Notes under the pieces: model-generated
Databases searched by the model: none
What the model was told of the DNA's origin: nothing
What the model saw: only the letters and a program-made list of their open reading frames with translations
Translations under genes and position numbers: made by a program
Part shown: in pieces, positions 1 through 7,690 of the stretch
How the letters are laid out: the number at the start of each line of letters is the position of its first letter
Numbering within the stretch: the first letter of the stretch is position 1
Source of the DNA: JANQJA01 sp047947185
GTDB taxonomy: Bacteria > Pseudomonadota > Gammaproteobacteria > Pseudomonadales > Azotimanducaceae
Direction of reading: 5' to 3'
DNA: 64,000 nucleotides
NCBI GenBank assembly: GCA_047947185.1
Contig: CP170502.1
Span: forward strand, 1,550,001-1,614,000

Positions 1-224
1 CTGTAGACCTTGGCGGTCCTGACCAGAATGGTATCGCCTGTAGATGTATTGCGGGCCGCATCAGCGATGGTCGTATGGTCACAACCGGCATCACAAACGG
101 TTTTGGTGGCAGCGAGGACCAGACCCGGTAGGCAGAGCAACTGAACCAGGAAAAGCACCTGCAAAAAGCGCTTGCGGACCCGGTGAAGCGTACTGGCCGC
201 ACGATAAGTAGGTGGCTGATACAT
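1..224 (-). CDS. Exported beta-helix-like protein, N-terminal fragment
   Basis: The gene runs off the left edge of the window, so only the first 74 codons are visible. The start is an ATG preceded by a strong GGAGGT ribosome site about 12 bases upstream. The product opens with a basic stretch (RVRKRF, near residue 20), a hydrophobic segment and a likely cleavage after VLA near residue 39, which is a classical Sec signal peptide. The mature start contains a two-cysteine stretch (CDAGC) followed by a motif ending GDTILV. That pattern resembles the opening of secreted right-handed beta-helix proteins, and the gene at 4244-5653 opens similarly (AGDTIVL). The fold assignment is an inference from this short match. 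The palindromic repeat array at 298-763 lies upstream of it. Confidence 0.6.
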   Translation of the reverse strand, partial: MYQPPTYRAASTLHRVRKRFLQVLFLVQLLCLPGLVLAATKTVCDAGCDHTTIADAARNTSTGDTILVRTAKVY

Positions 225-297
225 GTTGCCTGGGACCTCCAGTTACTTCAGGAAACCAGTCTAGGCAGCGGCCCGGGCAAAATTAACCCCCTGTATA

Positions 298-763
298 GGG
301 GGTATGAGGTCCCTCCACTGCGGCCCTTCGGGCCTTCGGTCGGGACGACGCTTACGCGTCGTTTCGACTGGAGTGGCGCAGCCACGGAATGGAGAAACCT
401 CTGGCTATGAGATCCCGCCACTACGGCCCTTCGGGCCTCCGGTCGGGACAACGCTTACGCGTCGTTTCGACTGGAGTGGCGTAGCCGCGGAATGGAGAAA
501 CCTCTGGCTATGAGATCCCGCCACTACGGCCCTTCGGGCCTTCGGTCGGGACGAAGCTTACGCGTCGTTTCGACTGGAGTGGCGTAGCCGCGGAGCTTCG
601 CGTCGTTTCGACCGTAGCGGCGTAGCCGCGGAGCGGAGAAACCTCGCGGCCCAGAAAACGAGGTCCCTCCACTACGGCCCTTCGGGCCTTCGGTCGAAAC
701 GACGGCGGTGCGGGGTGTGAGGTCCCTCCATTACGGCCCTTCGGGCCTCCGGTCGGGACGACG
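298..763. repeat. Palindromic REPIN-like repeat array 1
   Basis: This gene-free stretch between the start of the left-edge gene and the stop of the 1145-residue gene is filled with the window's recurrent palindromic repeat. A 103-base unit is repeated about three times: the marker CGCGTCGTTTCGACTGG recurs at 355, 458 and 561. Each unit holds a GGCCCTTCGGGCC palindrome, a GACGC/GCGTC hairpin, and bounding sequences of the type GAGGTCCCTCC and GGAGAAACCTC. From about 590 onward the array is nearly the same as 6703-6874. No gene is supported here; short frames inside it are by-products of the repeat. Confidence 0.9.
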
Positions 764-1565
764 GCACCTCTAGTCGAGCACCTCTAGTCGAGCACCTCAA
801 ACACCTCCACGATACCCACGCCGGTGCCGCCATCAGAGCCATCGACAATCGCCGTATAGGGGCCCGGGGCCAGTTCCATGTACACCGTGGCTTCCAGGCT
901 GTTGGTGGGGCGCAGGTCCAGCGGGATCTTTTCCCTGTCGAGATTGTCTTCACTGTCCCAGCTATCGTTGGTCTTAATGACGCTGGCACCCGAGAAAATC
1001 GCGATGCGTGGATTCGCCAGCGCACCGGGTACACCCTGCTCCGTCAGGCTGGGACCTTTCGCTCGAATAACAACCTTCTTCGGCTCCGAGCCCGAAATCA
1101 CCAGGCCACCAATCAGCACACCGTCACCCGTGTCGACAAAACCCCGGGTCGCGATGTTCTGCAGGCGGGTCACGCCGGTATTGGTCACCTCGAAGATCTC
1201 AACCAGGCCAATACCCGTGGTGCCATCCTTGCCACCAACAATGGCGGTATAGGCACCAGGCGCCAGCGTCGTGGCAATCACCGCCTCATTCGGATAAGCC
1301 GTCGGCTTCAGATCTTCCGGAATCAGGTCAACGCCAGGATGCGTTTCCCAGTTGTCATTGCTGTCGATGACCGTGGCACCCGAGAACAGCGCCATCTCGG
1401 GATCAAGCAGCGCGCCCGTCACACCCGCATCAGCCAGTGCCGGACCACGCGCCCGAATCACCACCGTCTTGGGCTCGGTCCCCGTGATAATCAGGCCGCC
1501 AATCAGCACGTTGTCGCCGGTCCCAATAAAACCACGCGTCGCCAGGTTCTTCAGCCGGCTCGCAG
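590..1565. repeat. Segmental duplication, copy 1 (partner 6703-7690)
   Basis: This segment is almost the same as 6703-7690. It comprises the end of the palindromic array, a 14-base tandem repeat around the stop codon, and the coding sequence for the last 258 residues of the protein. Differences inside the coding part are mostly at third codon positions, and only five residues differ between the two encoded C-termini. Beyond about 1565 the two genes diverge. This is either a partial gene duplication or ongoing gene conversion. Confidence 0.85.
764..798. repeat. 14-base tandem repeat spanning a stop codon
   Basis: The unit GCACCTCTAGTCGA occurs about 2.5 times. On the minus strand each full unit contains CTCGACTAG, the final codons and stop of the adjacent gene, so the stop codon itself lies inside the repeated unit. 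The partner gene at 6909 carries one more copy. Confidence 0.9.
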
Positions 1566-4221
1566 GCCCTTCAGGTTGGCTGCGCGTTGGATCAAGCGGG
1601 AAGGCATCATCAACATCCGGCACGCCGTCGTTGTCGTCATCGTCGTCAGCGTTGTTGCCAAAGGCATCGCCATCAGTGTTCAGCGTTTCGGTCGGATCCA
1701 GCGGGAAGGCATCGTCGACATCCGCAACGCCGTCGTTGTCGTCATCGCTATCAGCGTTGTTGCCAATACCATCACCATCAGTATCCGTGGACTCAGCAGG
1801 ATCAAGCGGGAAGGCATCGGCAATGTCCGCAATGCCATCTCCGTCATCATCCACATCCGTATTGTTGCCAATGCCGTCATTATCGGTGTCCACAGATTCA
1901 CCGGCATCCAATGGGAACCGATCATCCAGGTCCGGCACGCCGTCACCGTCGTCGTCCGCGTCTGCGTTGTTACCAATGCCATCGCCATCGGTATCCAGCG
2001 ATTCACCGGCGTAAAGCGGGAAAGCATCTTCCGAATCGCCAACACCGTCACCATCATCGTCTGCATCAATACTGTTGACCTGACCATCGCCGTCCGTATC
2101 GGCATCTACCGCCGCACGGGTCGCACTGGCTATCTCTTCACCAACAAGCGTCAGGGTATCGTTGGACACCAGCAGCATGTCGATAGTGGAATTGGAAATA
2201 CCCCATTCACCATTGGTATCTGTCGTGAGCGTGAAGCCAAAGGCACCGGTCTGCTCGTTCCAGGTGTAGTCACCAAACTCGATACCAGCCTGACCACAGG
2301 CACAGTCATCGTTCGGATCATCACCGTGGAGCACCATAAAGGTGTTGTTGTCGAGGAAAACTACACTGATCAATTCACTGCCAATCGTACCCTCCAGCAT
2401 CCAGCCACCCACGAGGGATGTGCTGGTCACTCGCGTCAGGACGGGACCGCCGTCAACCGTCAGCGTGTCGCCATCAATCGACACCGGCAGGCTGGAACCA
2501 GAGTGGCTGAGACCCCATTCTCCATTGGTATCAAGCACAATGGTGGGCCAGGTGAGCGTTGTACCGTCATACTCATAGGTACCAATTTCCAGTCCATCCA
2601 TCCCGTTCGGATCCTGCACAGAATCACCATCCTGCGCCATCATGAATTGACCATCTGGCAGGAAGATAAAGAAAACAGGACCGCCGGCCGCACCTGCACC
2701 TGGTGTTTCGTTGAAGTACCAGACGCCCTGGATGGCCGCCACGTCCGGCGACGAGCGTGTTGGATCCAACGGGAAGGCATCATCAACATCCAGCACGCCG
2801 TCACCATCGTCATCGTCGTCTGCGTTGTTACCAATCCCATCGCTGTCGGTGTCAACTGACTCTGTGCCATCCAGCGGGAAGGCGTCGTCTACGTCAGGCA
2901 CGAGGTCATTGTCGTCATCAGTATCAGCAACGTCGCCAATACCATCGCCATCGGTATCAGTCGTTTCCGCGGCATCTTCGGGGAACGCATCGTCAATGTT
3001 CAGGACACCGTCACCATCCCAGTCATCGTCCAGGAACGCCGGAATGCCATCGTCATCAACAGATCGATCACCAATAGTTGAAATACTCACGGGCGAGGCT
3101 CCCGCCAGACTGGCGGCAAGGCGCACATAGGGAACAGGGTCAGCGGAGGCAAAAGTCGCCTTGTACACTGCAAACAGACCGTTTGGTGAGGTTTCAACCA
3201 GGGTATCGTCAACCTCCGTCAGCACCGTATCGCTGCTGATTGATACTGCTGCCGGCAAGGCTTCCGGCGTACGGTAGGCATACGCATTAAACGGTACACG
3301 TACTGTCTGGGTTGCCACGCGAGAGTCGGAAAACGCCAACTGCACCGCGTCATAATCACGGGATGTGTCAACAGAGACGTCCTGCCTGACACGATCAGCA
3401 AACGACAATCCCGCGCCCGCGGCGCCAAGTTCAAGTGCAGCCTGATCTACCACCACATCATCATCAACAAAGGCAATAGAGGCAGCCTGCAGCACTATCA
3501 GGTTGTTGGGCGGCATGGGCGGGCCAAGCACCAGGTGATCAACATTCTTGGGATCAGGGTCATCAACGTCGAGGATCCCGTCATTGTCATCGTCATCATC
3601 AATTTCATCACCGATGCCGTCCTGGTCAGTATCCAGGCTCACGAGAGCATCAAGCGGAAAATAGTCATCAACATCCGGCACGCCATCACCATCGTCATCG
3701 GTATCAATTACGTTGGCGATACCGTCACCGTCCGAGTCTTCGAACTGGGTATAGAGAGGCAGGGTGAGGTCACTGGTTCGCGCAATTTCGTCAGTCGCAC
3801 GCAATGTGATCAGGTGTGAGCCCGAGCCAAGGTCGGCAACCAGGAAATCGGCTTCTTCATCAGCGGCCGCAGCAAGACTGCCTCCGCCTGTTACCGTTGC
3901 TGCCGTTGGGGCGCCAGCTTTGAGATAAGCGAACGCTGGTGTGTTCTGCGCACTGTTGTTTATATAGGCGCTGACATACACGGGAAACTGCAGCACGGTG
4001 ACCGAGCTGTCGCTATCGTCTGTCAGAGTCAGCACAAGTTGCGTGTTGCCAACTGTGCTGGTGGGGTAATCCGCCGCAACAACAAACTCGGTCAGCTCGC
4101 TACCAACCTCAGTTGCCAGAACGCCTGCGCCCACCTCGGAGATTTGCAAGGACGTGGTGGCGTACGACTGGGTCGCCGCGACCAGCGCTGCAAACGCTGC
4201 TATCAGTGTCGTTTTCATCAT
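784..4221 (-). CDS. Large exported thrombospondin type 3 repeat protein (1145 aa)
   Basis: The product begins with a Sec signal peptide (MMKTTLIAAFAALVAATQSYA). The double ATG at 4219-4221 and 4216-4218 makes the exact start uncertain; an upstream in-frame ATG at 4266 would spoil the signal and overlap the previous gene. Aspartate-rich blocks (DTDGDGIGNN, DDDGDGVPD) typical of calcium-binding thrombospondin type 3 repeats occur around residues 160-230, 400-490 and 700-880. The 700-880 block is a near-regular 35-residue tandem. Between them, at about residues 500-700, sit two similar beta-rich units, each with a TNGEWG(L/I)S motif. The last 258 residues are two homologous domains of about 125 residues (GTGDNVLIGG and DTGDGVLIGG). 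The same pair ends the 6909-12479 gene. No PEP-CTERM, LPXTG or GlyGly-CTERM sorting signal is visible. Probable extracellular or surface protein; the role is unknown. Confidence 0.85.
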   Translation of the reverse strand: MMKTTLIAAFAALVAATQSYATTSLQISEVGAGVLATEVGSELTEFVVAADYPTSTVGNTQLVLTLTDDSDSSVTVLQFPVYVSAYINNSAQNTPAFAYLKAGAPTAATVTGGGSLAAAADEEADFLVADLGSGSHLITLRATDEIARTSDLTLPLYTQFEDSDGDGIANVIDTDDDGDGVPDVDDYFPLDALVSLDTDQDGIGDEIDDDDDNDGILDVDDPDPKNVDHLVLGPPMPPNNLIVLQAASIAFVDDDVVVDQAALELGAAGAGLSFADRVRQDVSVDTSRDYDAVQLAFSDSRVATQTVRVPFNAYAYRTPEALPAAVSISSDTVLTEVDDTLVETSPNGLFAVYKATFASADPVPYVRLAASLAGASPVSISTIGDRSVDDDGIPAFLDDDWDGDGVLNIDDAFPEDAAETTDTDGDGIGDVADTDDDNDLVPDVDDAFPLDGTESVDTDSDGIGNNADDDDDGDGVLDVDDAFPLDPTRSSPDVAAIQGVWYFNETPGAGAAGGPVFFIFLPDGQFMMAQDGDSVQDPNGMDGLEIGTYEYDGTTLTWPTIVLDTNGEWGLSHSGSSLPVSIDGDTLTVDGGPVLTRVTSTSLVGGWMLEGTIGSELISVVFLDNNTFMVLHGDDPNDDCACGQAGIEFGDYTWNEQTGAFGFTLTTDTNGEWGISNSTIDMLLVSNDTLTLVGEEIASATRAAVDADTDGDGQVNSIDADDDGDGVGDSEDAFPLYAGESLDTDGDGIGNNADADDDGDGVPDLDDRFPLDAGESVDTDNDGIGNNTDVDDDGDGIADIADAFPLDPAESTDTDGDGIGNNADSDDDNDGVADVDDAFPLDPTETLNTDGDAFGNNADDDDDNDGVPDVDDAFPLDPTRSQPEGPASRLKNLATRGFIGTGDNVLIGGLIITGTEPKTVVIRARGPALADAGVTGALLDPEMALFSGATVIDSNDNWETHPGVDLIPEDLKPTAYPNEAVIATTLAPGAYTAIVGGKDGTTGIGLVEIFEVTNTGVTRLQNIATRGFVDTGDGVLIGGLVISGSEPKKVVIRAKGPSLTEQGVPGALANPRIAIFSGASVIKTNDSWDSEDNLDREKIPLDLRPTNSLEATVYMELAPGPYTAIVDGSDGGTGVGIVEVFEVLD
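1572..2100 (-). repeat. 105-base TSP3-coding tandem repeat
   Basis: Within the preceding gene a degenerate 105-base unit encodes five consecutive 35-residue thrombospondin type 3 repeats, each containing a version of DGIGNN, DDDGDG and FPLDP. It is coding repeat structure, distinct from the intergenic palindromic family. Confidence 0.8.
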
Positions 4222-4243
4222 GGGAGGCCCGTTCCGCGCTGCG

Positions 4244-5653
4244 TTACTTGGATCGCGCGAGGCCAATCACCCTGACATTCAACTTGCCGTCACCTGTGAC
4301 GTTCTTGTTTGGCGTAAACAGTGGGTACAGGAACGGCTCAACTCGCCCGTCCGTGCGCTGCACATCGTACTGATCAATGGGGAAAGCACCACCATAGGCA
4401 CCCAGGTCGTTGCGCGTGCCGTCCACGTCGTTGTACAAACCAAGCGGCTTGCCTGCATCAGTCGCATCAGAAGAAGCGCCCAGCACATAATCGTCTGCGT
4501 CAACAAAGTCAGCGCTGCCAGCCACCACATCGCTGCCATAACAGAGGTCAGGCAGCACAGTGTCACACATGTTGAATTCGATCACTGAAGCATCAATTGC
4601 CGGCGTTGAGGTAAAGTCAATCAGCGGCCTTGTGGTGTTCGCAATAAGGTTGTTACGAACGATGACCGCTGACGATGTCTCAATCACGGGTGACGTCTGG
4701 ACAAAATTGACCGTGTCAGCCGTCATGCCAAAATCGACGGTGTTGTTTTCGAAAGTGACACCAAAGTCTGACGTGATGTCGTTATCAACAACCTTTATAA
4801 ACTGGAGGTTGGTATTATCAAGCGGGTCACCTGGATCTGGCTGGAACTCGGCGGGCAGCACAATCTTGAAGAGATTGTTGTTCAACTGGACGCGGGTAAT
4901 TGCGCCGCTTAGGTACAACACGGTATATGAACCATTACTCTGGATCGGAATGTCACTACCTTCTGCGAAGTTCCAATAGAAACGGTTTGCGGCTACATAA
5001 TTCTGGCCACTCTGAATAAGCAGCATGGTGCCCCTGACATAGTCAGCCCGGAACTCGTTGCCGATAACATGGGCAGTTGCTCGAGCACTTATGTTATAGC
5101 TACCGCCATCATTGTCCGGCAGCACAAACGTGTTACCGGCAACAATCATATCCCTGGCCTGGAAACTCAGTGGCGAGCCTGTGACCACATTGCCAATGAA
5201 TATCAGCGATTCAAGCACGGCCGGTGAGTCGGTTATGGTGCTGGTAGCAAAAGCTGAATTGGTGATACGGGATTCCGCAATGATCAGCTCAACATCCTCT
5301 GCCCCGGACAGGGTTGCCAATGTCATGCCGGCAAACTGAATACCGGTGAAGGATACGGATACCGGCGTTGAGGTGCTGCCAAGGGTAATTGTTCTCTGGG
5401 TGCTGTTGGAAGACCCTGTTGTGATCCTGGGTGAGGTATTGGTCTGGGCCTTGAAGTCAAGGTCTTTGGTAACCGCCATACCCACCATGATGTAATCCCC
5501 ATCCTTGAGCACAATCGTGTCACCTGCTGATGCCGCGTCAACAGCAGCCTTCAGGGTGCCAGTACCGGGCTCAACAATGACTTCTGCGGCGTTCACCGAA
5601 AAGCCAACCAGTGACAGCAAAACAACAAGGGCTTTGACAGGGAGATACTTCAT
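4244..5653 (-). CDS. Exported right-handed beta-helix protein
   Basis: The start is the ATG at 5653, which has AAGGAA eight bases upstream; an in-frame ATG at 5680 would put a charged extension before the signal peptide. Residues 1-23 (MKYLPVKALVVLLSLVGFS) form a Sec signal peptide. The mature part opens with GTLKAAVDAASAGDTIVLKDGDY, the usual entry into pectate-lyase or chondroitinase-type beta-helices. It continues with many short N-rich and V/I-rich turns (NNTVDFG, NNLIAN, NNLFKI), consistent with stacked coils. Near the end, DVDGTRNDLGAYGG resembles the motif closing many bacterial beta-helix proteins. No catalytic residues of a named lyase family could be assigned. The stop lies 22 bases before the start of the TSP3 gene, so the two are probably co-transcribed. 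Confidence 0.75.
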   Translation of the reverse strand: MKYLPVKALVVLLSLVGFSVNAAEVIVEPGTGTLKAAVDAASAGDTIVLKDGDYIMVGMAVTKDLDFKAQTNTSPRITTGSSNSTQRTITLGSTSTPVSVSFTGIQFAGMTLATLSGAEDVELIIAESRITNSAFATSTITDSPAVLESLIFIGNVVTGSPLSFQARDMIVAGNTFVLPDNDGGSYNISARATAHVIGNEFRADYVRGTMLLIQSGQNYVAANRFYWNFAEGSDIPIQSNGSYTVLYLSGAITRVQLNNNLFKIVLPAEFQPDPGDPLDNTNLQFIKVVDNDITSDFGVTFENNTVDFGMTADTVNFVQTSPVIETSSAVIVRNNLIANTTRPLIDFTSTPAIDASVIEFNMCDTVLPDLCYGSDVVAGSADFVDADDYVLGASSDATDAGKPLGLYNDVDGTRNDLGAYGGAFPIDQYDVQRTDGRVEPFLYPLFTPNKNVTGDGKLNVRVIGLARSK

Positions 5654-5852
5654 CAGGGATTTCCTTAACTTCAACAGCAAAAAATAAGGCGTTTACAAAA
5701 TCTGCAAACAAAATGAAGGGGCATTTTTAGCACAAGTGCGCGGCTTAGCCAACATTGACGTTAAAAAAACCGACAACCAGAACCCTGTGGATATGAACTT
5801 TACGATACGGGAGGTAGTGGCTTGGCATAAATGGCTGGCAATGACACCGCAG

Positions 5853-6874
5853 GTGTCGTTTCGACTGGAGTGGCGTAGCCGCGGAGCTTCGCGTCGTTTC
5901 GACCGTAGCGGCGTAGCCGCGGAGCTTCGCGTCGTTTCGACCGTAGCGGCGTAGCCGCGGAGCTTCGCGTCGTTTCGACCGTAGCGGCGTAGCCGCGGAG
6001 CGGAGAAACCTGCGGCCCAGAAAACGAGGTCCCTCCACTACGGCCCTTCGGGCCTTCGGTCGGGACGACACCGAAGGTGTCGTTTCGACTGGAGTGGCGC
6101 AGCCGCGGAGCTTCGCGTCGTTTCGACCGTAGCGGCGTAGCCGCGGAGCGGAGAAACCTCGCGGCCCAGAAAACGAGGTCCCTCCACTACGGCCCTTCGG
6201 GCCTTCGGTCGGGACGACACCGAAGGTGTCGTTTCGACTGGAGTGGCGCAGCCGCGGAGCTTCGCGTCGTTTCGACCGTAGCGGCGTAGCCGCGGAGCGG
6301 AGAAACCTCGCGGCCCAGAAAACGAGGTCCCTCCACTACGGCCCTGCGGGCCTCCGGTCGGGACGACACCGAAGATGTCGTTTCGACTGGAGTGGCGTAG
6401 CCGCGGAGCTTCGCGTCGTTTCGACCGTAGCGGCGTAGCCGCGGAGCGGAGAAACCTCGCGGCCCAGAAAACGAGGTCCCACCACTACGGCCCTGCGGGC
6501 CTCCGGTCGGGACGACACCGAAGGTGTCGTTTCGACTGGAGTGGCGCAGCCGCGGAGCTTCGCGTCGTTTCGACCGTAGCGGCGTAGCCGCGGAGCGGAG
6601 AAACCTGCGGCCCAGAAAACGAGGTCCCTCCACTACGGCCCTGCGGGCCTCCGGTCGGGACGACACCGAAGGTGTCGTTTCGACTGGAGTGGCGCAGCCG
6701 CGGAGCTTCGCGTCGTTTCGACCGTAGCGGCGTAGCCGCGGAGCGGAGAAACCTCGCGGCCCAGAAAACGAGGTCCCTCCACTACGGCCCTGCGGGCCTT
6801 CAGTCGGGACGACGGCGGTGCGGGGGTGTGAGATCCCTCCACTACGGCCCTTCGGGCCTTCGGTCGGGACGACG
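5853..6874. repeat. Palindromic REPIN-like repeat array 2
   Basis: About 1 kb between the stop of the giant gene and the start of the beta-helix gene is almost entirely repeat. The core is a 149-base tandem: the marker CGTTTCGACTGGAGTGG recurs at 6081, 6230, 6379, 6528 and 6676 (the last step is 148 bases). Each unit contains the palindromes CGACACCGAAGGTGTCG and GGCCC(T)nCGGGCC and a CCGCGG-centred dyad. No protein-coding gene is supported. The stretch 5654-5852 just before it should hold the beta-helix gene promoter, but no clear -35/-10 pair was picked out. Confidence 0.92.
5879..5992. repeat. 38-base sub-repeat, three copies
   Basis: At the left end of array 2 the unit beginning CCGCGGAGCTTCGCGTCGTT is repeated three times at exact 38-base spacing. 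It is a truncated form of the larger module, suggesting local expansion by slippage or unequal recombination. Confidence 0.85.
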
Positions 6875-7690
6875 ACACCTCTAGTCGAGCACCTCTAGTC
6901 GAGCACCTCTAGTCGAGCACCTCAAAGACCTCCACGATACCCACACCGGTGCCGCCATCGGAACCATCGACAATCGCCGTATAGGGGCCCGGGGCCAGTT
7001 CCATGTACACCGTGGCTTCCAGGCTGTTGGTGGGGCGCAGGTCCAGCGGGATCTTCTCCTTGTCGAGATTGTCTTCACTGTCCCAGCTATCGTTGGTTTT
7101 AATGACGCTGGCACCCGAGAAAATCGCGATGCGTGGATTCGCCAGCGCACCGGGTACCCCCTGCTCTGTCAGGCTGGGGCCTTTCGCTCGAATAACCACC
7201 TTCTTCGGCTCCGTACCGGAGATCACCAGGCCGCCAATCAGCACACCGTCACCCGTGTCGACAAAACCCCGGGTCGCGATGTTCTGCAGGCGGGTCACGC
7301 CGGTATCGGTCACCTCGAAGATCTCAACCAGGCCAATACCCGTGGTGCCGTCCTTGCCACCCACAATGGCGGTATAGGCGCCGGGTGCCAGGGTTGTCGC
7401 AATCACGGCCTCGTTGGGATAAGACGTTGGCTTCAGGTCTTCCGGAATCAGGTCAACGCCAGGATGCGTTTCCCAGTTGTCATTGCTGTCGATGACCGTG
7501 GCACCCGAGAACAGCGCCATCTCTGGATCAAGCAGCGCGCCCGTCACACCCGCATCAGCCAGTGCCGGACCACGCGCCCGAATCACGACCGTCTTGGGCT
7601 CGGTCCCCGTGATAATCAGGCCGCCAATCAGCACGTTGTCGCCGGTCCCCACAAAACCACGTGTCGCCAGGTTCTTGAGGCGACTGGCTG
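6703..7690. repeat. Segmental duplication, copy 2 (partner 590-1565)
   Basis: This is the second copy of the block described at 590-1565: end of the palindromic array, 14-base stop-codon repeat, and the 258-residue tandem C-terminal domain coding sequence. The similarity crosses the stop codon into non-coding repeat, so the copied unit was a DNA segment and not only a protein domain under selection. Confidence 0.85.
6875..6923. repeat. 14-base tandem repeat spanning a stop codon
   Basis: The unit GCACCTCTAGTCGA is present about 3.5 times, compared with 2.5 times at 764-798. The functional TAG of the giant gene lies in the third complete unit (6909-6911), and downstream units repeat the same TAG out of use. 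Confidence 0.9.

Noticed and set aside
1339..2859. Long plus-strand open frame of 506 codons
   Set aside because: It is antisense to the TSP3 gene. Its regular composition is created by the reverse complement of the DTDGDG repeats; no start signal or family similarity.
6187..6666. Open frames of 60-160 codons inside palindromic arrays, encoding repeated RPEARRAVVEGPRFLG-type peptides
   Set aside because: They follow the DNA repeat period, occur on both strands and all four arrays, and have no ribosome sites. They are translations of the repeat.
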